In this document: positions 44,451 to 54,174 of the stretch, piece after piece
Numbering within the stretch: position 1 is the first letter of the stretch
How the letters are laid out: every line of letters begins with the position of its first letter
Source: Streptomyces paludis
GTDB taxonomy: Bacteria > Actinomycetota > Actinomycetes > Streptomycetales > Streptomycetaceae
Assembly: GCF_003344965.1 (NCBI RefSeq)
Contig: NZ_CP031194.1
Coordinates: forward strand, 5,518,001 to 5,582,000
Direction: 5' to 3'
Length of the DNA: 64,000 bases
Made by a program: the position numbers and the translations under genes
The notes under the pieces: generated by a model
The model's input: only the letters and a program-made list of their open reading frames with translations
Told to the model about the DNA's origin: nothing
The model's database searches: none

Positions 44451-45458
44451 TCAGGCTCCCTTGCCCTGGTCGCCCCGGCTGCCCTGGGTGTCCTGGCCGC
44501 CCTGCGGTCCCGGGCGGTTCGTGCCCCAGGCCGGTGACGACTCCCAGCCGGGCGCCGCCTGTGCGTGGTACTCGACCGTCTCCGCCGTCATCTGCATGAA
44601 CGCCTCTTCGAGCGAGGCGCGCTGGGCGCTCAGCTCGTGCAGCACGATGCCGTGCCGGGCCGCCAGCTCGCCCAGTTCGGCGGTCTCCGCCCCGTCGATC
44701 TCCAGCGTGCCGTCCGTCCCCTCGACCGAGGTGTGGCCCGCTTCGGACAGCGCGTCCTTGAGCCGCTCGCGATCCGGCGAGCGGAGCCGGGTGAAACTGC
44801 GGGAATTCTCGTGGATGAAGTCGGCCATCGAGGTGTTCGCCAGCAGCCGGCCGCGCCCGATCACGATCAAGTGATCGGCGGTCAGGGCCATTTCACTCAT
44901 CAGATGAGAGGAGACGAAGATCGTCCGGCCTTCCCGGGCCAGCGATTTCATCAGATTGCGGATCCAGTGGATTCCCTCGGGATCCAGTCCGTTCACCGGC
45001 TCGTCGAACATCAGGATCGGTGGATCACCGAGCAGCGCCGTCGCGATACCGAGCCGCTGTCCCATCCCCATCGAGAAGCCCTTCGGCTTCCGCTTCGCCA
45101 CCGAGGAGAGCCCGACCACATCGAGCACCTCGGAGATCCGGCTCGCCGGAATGCGGTTGCTCTGCGCCAGACAGAGGAGATTGTTGTAGGCGCTGCGTCC
45201 GCCGTGCATGGCCTTGGCCTCCAGCAGCGCGCCCATGTGTGTGAGCGGCTCCGGCAGCTCGCGGTAGTGCTTGCCGTCGATCCTGACCGTACCGCTGGTC
45301 GGATTGTCCAGATCGAGCATCATCCGCATCGTGGTCGACTTGCCCGCGCCGTTGGGTCCCAGAAAGCCCGTCACCACTCCCGGTCTCACCTGAAAGGTGA
45401 GGTGGTCGACGGCGATCTTCTGGCCGAAGCGTTTGGTGAGCCCCTCAACCTCGATCAT
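44451..45458 (-). CDS. ABC transporter ATP-binding protein, first pair
   Basis: A 335-aa ATPase. The ATG at 45458 opens MIEVEGLTKRFG; the frame continues upstream through a terminator hairpin, so longer starts are rejected. Walker A FLGPNGAGKSTTMRM, signature SMGMGQRLGIATALLGDP, Walker B LMFDEPVNGLDPEG and H-loop FVSSHLMSEM are all nearly identical to the second copy, pointing to tandem duplication. The C-terminus is a Gly/Gln-rich tail. Confidence 0.92.
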   Translation of the reverse strand: MIEVEGLTKRFGQKIAVDHLTFQVRPGVVTGFLGPNGAGKSTTMRMMLDLDNPTSGTVRIDGKHYRELPEPLTHMGALLEAKAMHGGRSAYNNLLCLAQSNRIPASRISEVLDVVGLSSVAKRKPKGFSMGMGQRLGIATALLGDPPILMFDEPVNGLDPEGIHWIRNLMKSLAREGRTIFVSSHLMSEMALTADHLIVIGRGRLLANTSMADFIHENSRSFTRLRSPDRERLKDALSEAGHTSVEGTDGTLEIDGAETAELGELAARHGIVLHELSAQRASLEEAFMQMTAETVEYHAQAAPGWESSPAWGTNRPGPQGGQDTQGSRGDQGKGA

Positions 45459-45480
45459 GCGGCCCAACCTAAAGGCGCGC

Positions 45481-45515
45481 AAAGCCCCCCGCCACTGGAG
45501 TGGCGAGGGGCTTTT
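45481..45515. terminator. Strong hairpin downstream of filP
   Basis: AAAGCCCCCCGCCAC and GTGGCGAGGGGCTTT form a 15-bp stem with one mismatch and a TGGA loop; the flanks give short T-runs on both strands. It separates filP from the ABC genes. Confidence 0.85.
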
Positions 45516-45613
45516 GTGATCGTTACCCAATCGTACGATCCGATGCCGGACCGTAGTGTTCCGGGTGGTCCGGACCGCGGGCGCCGGTAACGAGCGGAGC
45601 CTTCGGTTCAGCT

Positions 45614-46552
45614 TCAGCGGGACTGCTGAGCCGGGACACCGCGGGAGATCGGCTCGTCGTCGACCGGGCTGCCGGCGGCGGCCACGGCGGCCCCCGTCAG
45701 CGTCGCCAGCATCTCGCGGACGTTGGTGAGCTGCGCGTTGATCGAGTCGCGGCGGTTCGTGAGCGCCGCCAGCTCGCGCTCCGATTCGCTGCGGATACGG
45801 TCGGCCTTGGCGTTCGCGTCGGCCACGATGTCCTCGGACTGACGCTGGGCCGTCTCGACGGTCTGCCGGGCCCGGCGCTCCGCGTCCGTACGCAGCTTCT
45901 CCGCCTCCAGGCGGAGCTGCTCGGCGCGGTGCTCGATCTCGGCGAGACGCTTCTCGGCCTTGGCCTGACGCGACGCCAGGTCCCGCTCCGACTGCTCGCG
46001 ACGCTTGGCGAGGTTCGTCTCGAAGTCCGCGGCGGCCTGGGCGGCCTTGGCACGGGTCTCCTCGAAGAGCGCGTCCGCCTCCTCGCGCTTCGACTGCGCG
46101 TCCTTCTGCGCCTCCGAGCGGAGCGTAGCGGCGTCGCCCTTCGCCTTGTCGACGATACGGACGCCCTCGTCCTCGGCCTTCGCCTTGCGGTCGGTGGCGA
46201 ACGCCTCGGCGTCGTTGCGCACCTGCTGAGCCGCCGACTCGGCCAGCTCACGGTGCTGTTCGGCGGCGCGACGGGCCTCCTCGCGCAGGTCCTTCGCCTC
46301 CTCCTCGGCGAGGCGGAGGATCTTCTCGACGCGGGCGCCGAGCCCGGCGTACGACGGCTCCGCGTCGCTGACCTGGGCCTGAGCGTTCTGCGTTTCGAGG
46401 TGGAGTTCCTCGATGCGCTTTTCGAGAGCGGTGATGCGGGCCAGTGCGCTGTCACGGTCGGCGACGAGTTTGGTAATGCGGTCGTCCACCTGACCGCGGT
46501 CGTAACCACGCCGCACGAGCTCGAAGCCGAATGGGGAGGAAGTGTCGCTCAT
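45614..46552 (-). CDS. filP: FilP coiled-coil polarity/cytoskeletal protein
   Basis: Forms an intermediate-filament-like network at growing hyphal tips and interacts with DivIVA and Scy. It is 312 aa. The N-terminus (SPFGFELVRRGYDRGQVDDRI, about 8-28) matches the DivIVA-type opening of this family. Almost the entire remainder (about 30-290) is a charged Ala/Glu/Arg coiled coil. The tail is short and disordered. It lies 114 bp after scy, as in other Streptomyces, and is closed by a strong hairpin. Confidence 0.95.
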   Translation of the reverse strand: MSDTSSPFGFELVRRGYDRGQVDDRITKLVADRDSALARITALEKRIEELHLETQNAQAQVSDAEPSYAGLGARVEKILRLAEEEAKDLREEARRAAEQHRELAESAAQQVRNDAEAFATDRKAKAEDEGVRIVDKAKGDAATLRSEAQKDAQSKREEADALFEETRAKAAQAAADFETNLAKRREQSERDLASRQAKAEKRLAEIEHRAEQLRLEAEKLRTDAERRARQTVETAQRQSEDIVADANAKADRIRSESERELAALTNRRDSINAQLTNVREMLATLTGAAVAAAGSPVDDEPISRGVPAQQSR

Positions 46553-46666
46553 GGGGTTCCTGTCGAATGAGACCGGTGAGGTGATAGGGGGAATCCTAGG
46601 GGCCTAAGCGGCGTGTCATCGAGCGGATGTCGGTTTGATCTGGAGAATGTCCAGCCTTTTGAGTGG

Positions 46667-49600
46667 CTAACTCTCGGAAGACTTGCCACTCGAACGGGTG
46701 ATTCCAGCCGTGACGCCCGCCTTGACGGGGTTGTCCTTCCCCGCTGCTGACGGCGATTCGAACGACTCCAACGCCTCCAGTACGTCCTGGACACGGGAAA
46801 TCTCGGCCTGGATGTCCTCCCGTCTGCGCACCAGGATGTCGAGTTCGCGCTTGCCCTCCTCGACCATCCGTTTCGCCTCAAGATCGGCATCGGCGCGCAA
46901 CTTCTCGCCCTGCCGCGTGAGATCGGCCTTCTTCAGCTCGGCTTCCTTGAGCAGCCCCTCCGCCTTGCGCACCGCGGCGATACGGACCTTGCTCGCCTCC
47001 GAATTGGCGTCGGCGATCAGCTCCTTGGACTTCGTCTCGGCGTCCGACCGCTGCTCCATGGCCGCCTTGAGCAGATTGTCGACACGGTCGCCCGTCGTCC
47101 TGATCTGCTCGGCCGTCTCGCGCCGGGCCCGCTCGTGCAGCTGCTCGATCTCGTTCTCGGTGCGGACCCGCAGTTCCTCGGTCCGCTCCCGTATGGCCGT
47201 CGCGTCGCGGCGGGCCCCCAGCAGCAGCTCGTCCGCGTCCGTACGGGCCTTCTCCACCAGGGAGTTGCCCTCCACCGTCGCGTCCCCGGTGATCCGGCCG
47301 GCCTCCTTGCGGGCCGCCGCCACCATCCGGTCGGACTGCGTCTCGGCCTCGGTGGCGACGTTGATCGCCTCCTCCTGGGCCTTGTTGATGAGCTGGTCGG
47401 CCTGCTCGGCCGCGTCGGAACGGCGCTTGGCCGCGTCCTTGCGCGCCTCGTCGAGCAGCCAGTCCGTCTCCTCCTGGGCCTCGTTGCGCTGCCGCTCGGC
47501 CGCCGCCTCCGTCTCCGCCTTGAACCGCGCGGCCTCCGTCCGCAGCCGCTCCGCGGCCTGCTGCGCGGCGCCCACCGTCTCGGCGGCCTCCGCCCGCATC
47601 CGCTCGGACTCGCCCGCGGCCTCCGAGATGAGCCGGTCGGCCTGCGCCGCCGCCTCGCCCCGGATCCGGTTCGCGTCCGTACGGGCCTCCGCACGGGCCC
47701 GGGACGCGTCCTGCTCGGCCGAGGCCAGCGAGTCCGACGCCTCCGTCCGTACCCGCTGCGCGTACTCCGCGGTGTCGGAGCGCAGCCGCTCCGCCTCCTG
47801 GATCGCGTCGTTGACGGTCCGTTCGGCCAGCGCCTGCGCCGCGTCCGACTCCTCCTGGGCACGTACCAGCAGCCGGTTCGCGTCCTCGGCGGCCCGCTCC
47901 CGCTCGGCGAACGCGTCCGCCCGTACCCGGTCGGACTCCTCCTGCGCCTCGCCCCGCACCCGGTCCGCCGACATCTCGGCGGCGGCCCGCTGCGCGCTGA
48001 TCTCCTGCTCGGCCTGGTCGTGCAGCCCGGCGACCGAATCCCGTACCTGAAGGGCGGTCTGCTCGGCCGCCGCCACCAGCTCGGTCGCCCGGTAGTCCGC
48101 CTCGGAGACCAGACGCTGCGCCTCGGTCCCCGCGTCCTCGACCCGTTTACGGGCCGACGCCAGCAGCTCCTCGCTCTGCTCGCGGGCGCGCTCGCGCTCC
48201 TGGTCGGCCTCCGCACGGGCGCCGGTCAGCGTCTCCTCCGCCTCGCGGCGGCGGCGTACGGCCTCCTCCTGCGCGGCGGCCAGCGCCTCCGCGGCCTCCG
48301 TACCGACCCGCTCGGCGGCGGACGCCGCCTCGGACCGGGTGCGGTCGGCGCTCTCCTGCGCCTCCGTCTTGAGCCGCTCCGCCTCGGCCGCGGCCTCCGA
48401 CCGCATCCGGACCGCGGCGTTCTCCGCCTCCGCGCGCGACTGCGACGCGTCGGCCGCGGCCTCGTCACGCAGCCGCTGCGCCTCCTCCTCGGCCGCAGCC
48501 TGGAGCGCGCGGGCCCGCTCGGTGGCTTCCGTACGTACCCGCTCGGCCTCCTCGGCGGCCTCCCGGCGCAGCCGCTCGCTCTCCGTACGGGCCTCGCCGA
48601 GCGCCTCCTCGGCGGCGGTCAGCCGCTGCTCCGCCTCCGTGTGCAGCCGCGTCAGCTCGTCGGCCGCCTCGGCCTTGCGGGCCTCGATCCCGCGCTCGGT
48701 CTCCTCGCGCATCTCGACGGCGGCCTGCTCGGACGCCTCCCGCATCGTCTGGGCCAGATCCTCGCCCTCGACCCGCAGCGTCTCGGCCTCGCCGCGGGCA
48801 CGCTCCAGCGCCTCCTCGGCCTGCCGGCGCAGCGTCGTCGCGCGCTCGATGGCCTCCGTGCGCACCCGCTCGCTCTCGGCCGCCGCGCCCGAGCGCAGCT
48901 CGTCGGCGTCCGCCCGGGCCTTGCCGAGCAGCTCCTCGGCGGAGCTGGCCGACTCCTCGATCTTCTGGACGGCCTCGCGCCGGGCCTCGCCGCGGATCCG
49001 CTCGCCCTCGGCGACCGCCTCGGAGCGCAGCTGCTCGGCCTCGCCCCGCAGCCTGCGGGCCTCCTCCTGAAGCTCGACGGTCTTGGCGCGGTACTCCTTC
49101 GTGTCGTCCTTCGCCGCGCCCTTGAGCTGGTCGGCCTGCTCGGCGGCCTCGCCGCGCAGCCGGTCCGCCTCGGCCTCGGCCTCGCGGCGGATCCGCTCGG
49201 CCTCCTCGCTCGCGGACCTGGTGGTGGCCTGGGCGTCGTCGGACGCCTTGGTCAGCACCTCCTCGGCGGTACGGGCGGCCTTCGCCAGCTGGGCGGCGGT
49301 GTCCTCCGCCGCGACCGTACGGGCCTTCTCCGCGGCCTCCGCGACCAGCTTCTCGCCCTCGGCGCGGGCATCGGCGAGCACCTGCTCGGCCTCGGACCGG
49401 GTGGCCTCGGCCTCCTTCGTCGCCTCGCCGACCATCCGGGCGATCTCGGACTTGGCCGTACGGGTGCGCTGGTCGTTCTGCGACTCGACGCCGGAGAGCC
49501 GCTTGGCCGCGGTCTCCTTCGCCTCCCCGACGACCTTCTCGGCCTCGGCGCGCGCCTCGCGCAGCCGCTCCGACGCCTGCTGCATCCGCTGCTCGGCGGC

Positions 49601-50383
49601 GCGGCTCAGCTCGGCGGCCTGCTGACGCGCCTGGTCGGACTCCGCGGCCGTCGACGAACGCAGCTGCTCGGCATGGCCGGCGGCCTCCTGCGCCTGCACC
49701 TGCGCCGCGTTCAGCAGCCGCTCAGCGTCCCGGCGGGCCCGCAGCAGCATCGCTTCTGCTTCGCCGCGCGAAGCCTCGGCCTCCGAGCCGAGCCGCCTGC
49801 GCGCCTCCTCGGCGATCCGGGCGGCCTCCGCGCGGGCGGCCGACAGCGCCTGCTCGGCCTCGGCGCGCGACTCGTCGAGCAGCCGCCGCGCCTGGGACTC
49901 CGTACGGGCCCGGAGCTGCTCCGCCCACGCCACGTTCTCGTTGACATGCGACTCGACGGTCTGCCGACGCTCCGCCAGCTCCTGGTCGAGCCGCTGGCGC
50001 CGCTGGACGGCCTCCCCGTGCAGCTCGGCCTGGAGCCGCGCCTGATGCTCCGCGTGCTCCTGGAGGATCCGCTGCGTCTGCGCGCGCGCCTCCCGCAGCT
50101 CGCGCTCGGCGTCGGCGCGCATCTGCTCGGCCTGCATCTGGGCGTTGCGCAACTGCTGTTCGGCCTGATAGCCGAGGTCGCCGCTGTCGTAGGACGGGCG
50201 GGTCGCCAGACTGCGGCGCGCCTCGTGGAGCTTGGCGCGCAATACCTCGACCTGGTAACCGAGGTCCTCGGCGTGCTGGACGGCCTTCTCCCGCGCGGTC
50301 TTCAGCCGGTCCATCTCGGCTTCGAACCGCGAAAGGTGGTCGTCGTCAGCTCGGTGGCTCTCCTGGCGTTCGTAGCCCCGCAC
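46667..50383 (-). CDS. scy: Scy, long coiled-coil polarity organiser
   Basis: Streptomyces cytoskeletal element that assembles the tip-organising centre with DivIVA and FilP. I chose the GTG at 50383 (MRGYERQESHRADDDHLSRF), giving 1238 aa; a TTG at 50413 would add 10 residues and is less likely. After a short N-terminal region the protein is a continuous Glu/Ala/Arg coiled coil to near residue 1200. The coil has non-heptad periodicity with repeated blocks such as EAERLRxEAxE, consistent with the hendecad/51-residue repeats reported for Scy. The internal repetitiveness makes length differences between species easy to explain. Confidence 0.95.
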   Translation of the reverse strand: MRGYERQESHRADDDHLSRFEAEMDRLKTAREKAVQHAEDLGYQVEVLRAKLHEARRSLATRPSYDSGDLGYQAEQQLRNAQMQAEQMRADAERELREARAQTQRILQEHAEHQARLQAELHGEAVQRRQRLDQELAERRQTVESHVNENVAWAEQLRARTESQARRLLDESRAEAEQALSAARAEAARIAEEARRRLGSEAEASRGEAEAMLLRARRDAERLLNAAQVQAQEAAGHAEQLRSSTAAESDQARQQAAELSRAAEQRMQQASERLREARAEAEKVVGEAKETAAKRLSGVESQNDQRTRTAKSEIARMVGEATKEAEATRSEAEQVLADARAEGEKLVAEAAEKARTVAAEDTAAQLAKAARTAEEVLTKASDDAQATTRSASEEAERIRREAEAEADRLRGEAAEQADQLKGAAKDDTKEYRAKTVELQEEARRLRGEAEQLRSEAVAEGERIRGEARREAVQKIEESASSAEELLGKARADADELRSGAAAESERVRTEAIERATTLRRQAEEALERARGEAETLRVEGEDLAQTMREASEQAAVEMREETERGIEARKAEAADELTRLHTEAEQRLTAAEEALGEARTESERLRREAAEEAERVRTEATERARALQAAAEEEAQRLRDEAAADASQSRAEAENAAVRMRSEAAAEAERLKTEAQESADRTRSEAASAAERVGTEAAEALAAAQEEAVRRRREAEETLTGARAEADQERERAREQSEELLASARKRVEDAGTEAQRLVSEADYRATELVAAAEQTALQVRDSVAGLHDQAEQEISAQRAAAEMSADRVRGEAQEESDRVRADAFAERERAAEDANRLLVRAQEESDAAQALAERTVNDAIQEAERLRSDTAEYAQRVRTEASDSLASAEQDASRARAEARTDANRIRGEAAAQADRLISEAAGESERMRAEAAETVGAAQQAAERLRTEAARFKAETEAAAERQRNEAQEETDWLLDEARKDAAKRRSDAAEQADQLINKAQEEAINVATEAETQSDRMVAAARKEAGRITGDATVEGNSLVEKARTDADELLLGARRDATAIRERTEELRVRTENEIEQLHERARRETAEQIRTTGDRVDNLLKAAMEQRSDAETKSKELIADANSEASKVRIAAVRKAEGLLKEAELKKADLTRQGEKLRADADLEAKRMVEEGKRELDILVRRREDIQAEISRVQDVLEALESFESPSAAGKDNPVKAGVTAGITRSSGKSSES

Positions 50384-50542
50384 TGCGCGGTCCCATCCGT
50401 CCCATGGTCGCAACTGCCCAATTGGGCACCGCTCTCGGCGAACGGCCCCCCGGGGAATGGTGACAGATCAATGACAGGGGCGCGGCCCCGGCCCGGCCCC
50501 GGCCCGGAGCCGCCCACTCTACCGGGCCGGGAATCCTTAAGC

Positions 50543-50971
50543 TCAGTGCTCTGGGCGGGAGGTGACGAGTTCTGTCAGTACGCCGTGGCAGTCCTTGGGG
50601 TGCAGGAAGGTGATGCGGGAGCCCATCGACCCGGTCCGCGGCTGGTCGTACAGTACCCGCACGCCCTTCTCGCGCACCGCCTGGGCGTCCCCGTCCACGT
50701 CCGCCGTCCCGAACGCGATGTGATGAACTCCCTCGCCGTTCTTCGCCAGCCACTTCCCGACGGCCGAATCCTCCCGTACGGATTCGAGGAGCTGGAGGTA
50801 CGAAGCCCCGCCGTCCGACGTCTCGTTGATCTTCAGCATGGCCTCGCGCACCCCCTGTTCCTCGTTGACCTCGGTGTGGAAGACCTCGAAGCCGTAGGTG
50901 GCCCGGTAGAACTCGACGGTCGCGTCGAGGTCGAAGCAGGCGATTCCGATGTGGTCGATTCGCGTCAGCAT
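50543..50971 (-). CDS. mce: Methylmalonyl-CoA epimerase
   Basis: Interconverts (2R)- and (2S)-methylmalonyl-CoA; a 142-aa VOC-fold metalloenzyme. Metal ligands are visible as His7 (RIDHIGIA), a His in GEGVHHIAFG near 82-83 and a Glu near the end (HGVLTELV). It links propionyl-CoA carboxylation or the ethylmalonyl-CoA pathway to the B12-dependent mutase. It is divergent from a thiolase gene across an intergenic palindrome. Confidence 0.94.
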   Translation of the reverse strand: MLTRIDHIGIACFDLDATVEFYRATYGFEVFHTEVNEEQGVREAMLKINETSDGGASYLQLLESVREDSAVGKWLAKNGEGVHHIAFGTADVDGDAQAVREKGVRVLYDQPRTGSMGSRITFLHPKDCHGVLTELVTSRPEH

Positions 50972-51067
50972 GGGAACAGTGCAGCGGCACGGGGTTGATT
51001 ACGCAACGTGCGCGCCGTCACACGCACCGCCGGGTGACCCGGGACCGTACCGCTCAGTACATTTGAA

Positions 51068-51083
51068 GTGAACCATCGTTCAC
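51068..51083. promoter_or_regulatory. Palindrome between mce and the thiolase gene
   Basis: GTGAAC-CATC-GTTCAC, a perfect 6-4-6 inverted repeat located 36 bases before the thiolase ATG. The TGAAC-N4-GTTCA form resembles TetR-family operators. No TetR gene lies nearby. Confidence 0.55.
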
Positions 51084-51118
51084 ACCCTGTCCCACGCCGT
51101 AGTAAGGGGTCGCGTCTC

Positions 51119-52330
51119 ATGACAGCTTCGAACACCACCACCTCCGTGATCGTCGCGGGCGCCCGTACCCCGATGGGGCGGCTGCTCGGCTCGCTGAAGT
51201 CCTTCTCCGGCGCCGAGCTGGGCGGCTTCGCCATCAAGGCCGCGCTGGAGCGGGCCGGGATCGGCGGCGACCAGGTGCAGTACGTGATCATGGGCCAGGT
51301 GCTCCAGGCCGGTACGGGCCAGATCCCGGCCCGCCAGGCCGCCGTCCTGGCCGGCATCCCGATGAGCGTGCCCGCGCTCACGGTCAACAAGGTCTGTCTC
51401 TCCGGGCTCGACGCGATCGCGCTGGCCGACCAGCTGATCCGCGCGGGCGAGTTCGACGTGATCGTGGCGGGCGGCCAGGAGTCGATGACGAACGCCCCGC
51501 ATCTGCTGCCCAAGTCCCGCGAGGGGTACAAGTACGGCGCGATCGAGATGCTCGACTCGATGGCGCACGACGGGCTGACCGACTCCTTCGAGGGCATCGC
51601 GATGGGCGCCTCCACGGAGAAGCACAACACGCGCCTGGGCATCGCGCGCGGCCCGCAGGACGAGTTCGGCGCGCTCTCCCACCAGCGGGCGGCGGCGGCC
51701 CGCAAGAACGGCGTCTTCGACGCGGAGATCGTCCCCGTGGAGGTCCCGCAGCGCAAGGGCGACCCGGTCGTCTTCGCCCAGGACGAGGGCATCCGCCCCG
51801 AGACGACCGCCGAGTCGCTGGCGGGGCTGCGGCCCGCGTTCGCCAAGGACGGCACGATCACGGCCGGCACGTCCTCGCCGATCTCCGACGGCGCGGCGGC
51901 GGTCGTGGTGATGAGCCGGGCCAGGGCGGAGGAGCTGGGGCTCGACTGGATCGCCGAGATCGGCGCGCACGGCAATGTGGCGGGCCCGGACAACTCGCTC
52001 CACTCCCAGCCGTCGAACGCGATCCGCAACGCGCTGGCCAAGGCGGGCCTGGGCGTCGAGGACCTCGATCTGATCGAGATCAACGAGGCGTTCGCGGCGG
52101 TCGCCCTCCAGTCGATGGAGGACCTGGGGGTGTCCCCGGAACGGGTGAACGTGAACGGCGGCGCCATCGCCCTGGGCCACCCGATCGGCATGTCCGGCGC
52201 CCGGGTCGTCCTGCATTTGGCGCTGGAGCTGGGCCGGCGCGGCGGCGGGACCGGGGCGGCGGCGCTGTGCGGGGGCGGCGGCCAGGGCGACGCGCTGATC
52301 ATCCGGGTGCCGGCCCGCGCGGCCGAGTAG
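51119..52330 (+). CDS. Acetyl-CoA C-acetyltransferase (thiolase)
   Basis: Condenses two acetyl-CoA to acetoacetyl-CoA or cleaves it; 403 aa. I chose the ATG at 51119 ([18 protein letters not shown]) because the frame upstream covers the operator-like palindrome. The nucleophile is Cys93 in NKVCLSG. The catalytic His is in [14 protein letters not shown] and the second Cys in [10 protein letters not shown], with NEAFAAVAL also present. It pairs with the 3-hydroxybutyryl-CoA dehydrogenase encoded 16 kb upstream in C4 metabolism and precedes meaB on the same strand. Confidence 0.95.
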   Translation: MTASNTTTSVIVAGARTPMGRLLGSLKSFSGAELGGFAIKAALERAGIGGDQVQYVIMGQVLQAGTGQIPARQAAVLAGIPMSVPALTVNKVCLSGLDAIALADQLIRAGEFDVIVAGGQESMTNAPHLLPKSREGYKYGAIEMLDSMAHDGLTDSFEGIAMGASTEKHNTRLGIARGPQDEFGALSHQRAAAARKNGVFDAEIVPVEVPQRKGDPVVFAQDEGIRPETTAESLAGLRPAFAKDGTITAGTSSPISDGAAAVVVMSRARAEELGLDWIAEIGAHGNVAGPDNSLHSQPSNAIRNALAKAGLGVEDLDLIEINEAFAAVALQSMEDLGVSPERVNVNGGAIALGHPIGMSGARVVLHLALELGRRGGGTGAAALCGGGGQGDALIIRVPARAAE

Positions 52331-52437
52331 GACTCGTACGTACGCGGCCGAGGTGGCCCGTACGACGTGGCCCCGTACGACGTACGCGGCCCCACGCGGT
52401 CCGCGCGGCCGTCACCGACGAGGAGAGGAACGCAGCT

Positions 52438-53400
52438 GTGACGCAGGACGTCCCCGAGCTGGTGGCCCGGGCGCGGGAGGGCCGGCCGCGGGCCGTGGCC
52501 CGGCTGATCTCGCTGGTCGAGGGGGCGTCCCCGCAGCTCCGTGAGGTGATGGCGGCGCTGGCGCCCCTCGCGGGCAACGCGTATGTCGTCGGGCTCACCG
52601 GACCGCCGGGGGTCGGCAAGTCGACCTCGACGTCCGCGCTGGTCTCCGCGTACCGCCGGGCGGGCCGGCGGGTGGCGGTGCTGGCCGTCGACCCGTCGTC
52701 GCCGTTCTCCGGCGGCGCGCTGCTGGGGGACCGGGTCCGGATGTCCGAGCACGCCTCCGACCCCGGCGTCTACATCCGCTCGATGGCCACCCGCGGCCAT
52801 CTCGGCGGTCTGGCGTGGGCGGCGCCGCAGGCGATCCGGGTGCTGGACGCGGCAGGCTGCGACGTGATCCTGGTGGAGACCGTGGGGGTCGGCCAGTCGG
52901 AGGTCGAGATCGCCTCCCAGGCGGACACGTCCGTGGTCCTGCTCGCGCCGGGGATGGGCGACGGCATCCAGGCGGCCAAGGCGGGGATCCTGGAGATCGG
53001 TGATGTGTACGTGGTCAACAAGGCGGACCGGGACGGCGCGGACGCCACGGCCCGCGAGCTGAACCACATGCTCGGCCTCGGGGAGGCGCGCGGCCCCGGC
53101 GACTGGCGCCCGCCCATCGTGCGGACGGTGGCGGCCCGGGGCGAGGGGATCGACGAGGTGGTCGAGGCGCTGGAGAAGCACCGTGCCTGGATGGAGGAGC
53201 ACGGCGTCCTCGCGGAACGCCGCGCCCGCCGCGCGGCCCACGAGGTCGAGACCATCGCCGTCACCACGCTGCGCGAACGCATCGGTGACCTCCACGGCGA
53301 CCGCAGGCTGGGCGCCCTGGCGGAACGTATCGTGGCGGGCGCCCTGGACCCGTACACGGCGGCGGACGAACTGGTGGCGGGCCTCACGGACGGGCACTGA
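52438..53400 (+). CDS. meaB: MeaB/ArgK-family GTPase, methylmalonyl-CoA mutase chaperone
   Basis: G3E GTPase that gates cofactor loading and protects the B12-dependent acyl-CoA mutase. It is 320 aa from the GTG at 52438 after GAGGAGAGG. Walker A is LTGPPGVGKSTST (about 54-66), the G3E/switch region is DPSSPFSGGALLGDR, switch III-like ETVGVGQSE follows, and the guanine specificity motif is NKAD. The older LAO/AO transport ATPase name is misleading. The mutase itself is not in the window. Confidence 0.93.
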   Translation: MTQDVPELVARAREGRPRAVARLISLVEGASPQLREVMAALAPLAGNAYVVGLTGPPGVGKSTSTSALVSAYRRAGRRVAVLAVDPSSPFSGGALLGDRVRMSEHASDPGVYIRSMATRGHLGGLAWAAPQAIRVLDAAGCDVILVETVGVGQSEVEIASQADTSVVLLAPGMGDGIQAAKAGILEIGDVYVVNKADRDGADATARELNHMLGLGEARGPGDWRPPIVRTVAARGEGIDEVVEALEKHRAWMEEHGVLAERRARRAAHEVETIAVTTLRERIGDLHGDRRLGALAERIVAGALDPYTAADELVAGLTDGH

Positions 53401-53475
53401 CCGCCCTTCCGCCGTCCCTGCCGCCGTATCGTCCGCCGTTCCGGCCGCTGTCTCCGCCGCTGCCCTGCCGCGGTC

Positions 53476-54114
53476 TCAGTCGTCGTACCGGTCGTCGTCG
53501 TCGCGGTCCGGCGTGACCGCGGCGGTCCGCGCGTCGACGTGCAGCTCGTGCGCGCGGCCGTCCTCGCCGCGCACCTCGACCTCCCAGCGGGCGCCCGGGC
53601 CGCCGTCGTCGTCGATCTCGGCGGACTCCACGGCGCCCGGTACGGAGGCGAGGGCGGCGGCCACCGCCTGCCGGACGTCCACCGAGGCGGCGCGCAGCGC
53701 GGCACGGTCCTCGGCGTCGTCGTCCCGGTCGTCGTCCCTGCCGTCGTCGCCGTCCGCGCGGTCCACCCGTACCGCGCCGGTGGCCGTGTCCACCGTCAGC
53801 TCATGCCGGACCTCGTCCGTGCTGAGCAGGTCGATCTCCCAGCGGCCGGCGCGGTCGTCGTCCCGCTCGACGGCGGCCACGGCCGCACCGGGATACGCCT
53901 TGAGGGCCGCGGCCACCGCCTCGCTCGCGGTGAGTTCCGTACGGTCTCCGGGCGTCGGTGCGGCGGTCGGTGTCGCCGCCGATACCGCTGTCGATGTGCC
54001 CGTCGCTGTAACCGGTGCCGCTTCAGGGCTGTTCGGGGCGGCGAGTGCCGCGTAGGCGCCGCCGCCGATCAGCGCCGTGGCGGTGAGCGCGGAGAAGGCG
54101 AGCTTCAGCTTCAT
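53476..54114 (-). CDS. Secreted/exported protein with two PepSY domains
   Basis: A 212-aa protein with a signal peptide (KLKLAFSALTATALIGGGAYAALA, residues 2-25). Two PepSY units follow (about 58-108 with ASEAVAAALKAYPGAAVAAVE...GRWEIDLL; about 145-200 with DVRQAVAAALASVPGAVESAE...ARWEVEV). They are joined by an Asp/Arg-rich linker (DGDDGRDDDRDDDAEDR). PepSY domains are thought to inhibit or tune exported peptidases. It is divergent from an OmpR/HK pair and likely controlled by it; the HK sensor loop has a similar Asp-rich run. Confidence 0.88.
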   Translation of the reverse strand: MKLKLAFSALTATALIGGGAYAALAAPNSPEAAPVTATGTSTAVSAATPTAAPTPGDRTELTASEAVAAALKAYPGAAVAAVERDDDRAGRWEIDLLSTDEVRHELTVDTATGAVRVDRADGDDGRDDDRDDDAEDRAALRAASVDVRQAVAAALASVPGAVESAEIDDDGGPGARWEVEVRGEDGRAHELHVDARTAAVTPDRDDDDRYDD

Positions 54115-54174
54115 GAGAGTCTCCCGAGTGGCCGGTGCGGATCCGTGTCGATCCGGTTCCCACTGTGTCCGGCG

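Noticed and set aside
45459..45530. Longer N-terminus for the first ABC ATPase
   Set aside because: The extension is encoded by the terminator hairpin downstream of filP; MIEVEGLTKRFG is the normal family start.
47135..50998. 1287-aa ORF antisense to scy
   Set aside because: Leu/Gly/Arg-rich shadow of the coiled-coil repeats, running past the gene end into mce. No ribosome-binding site or domain.
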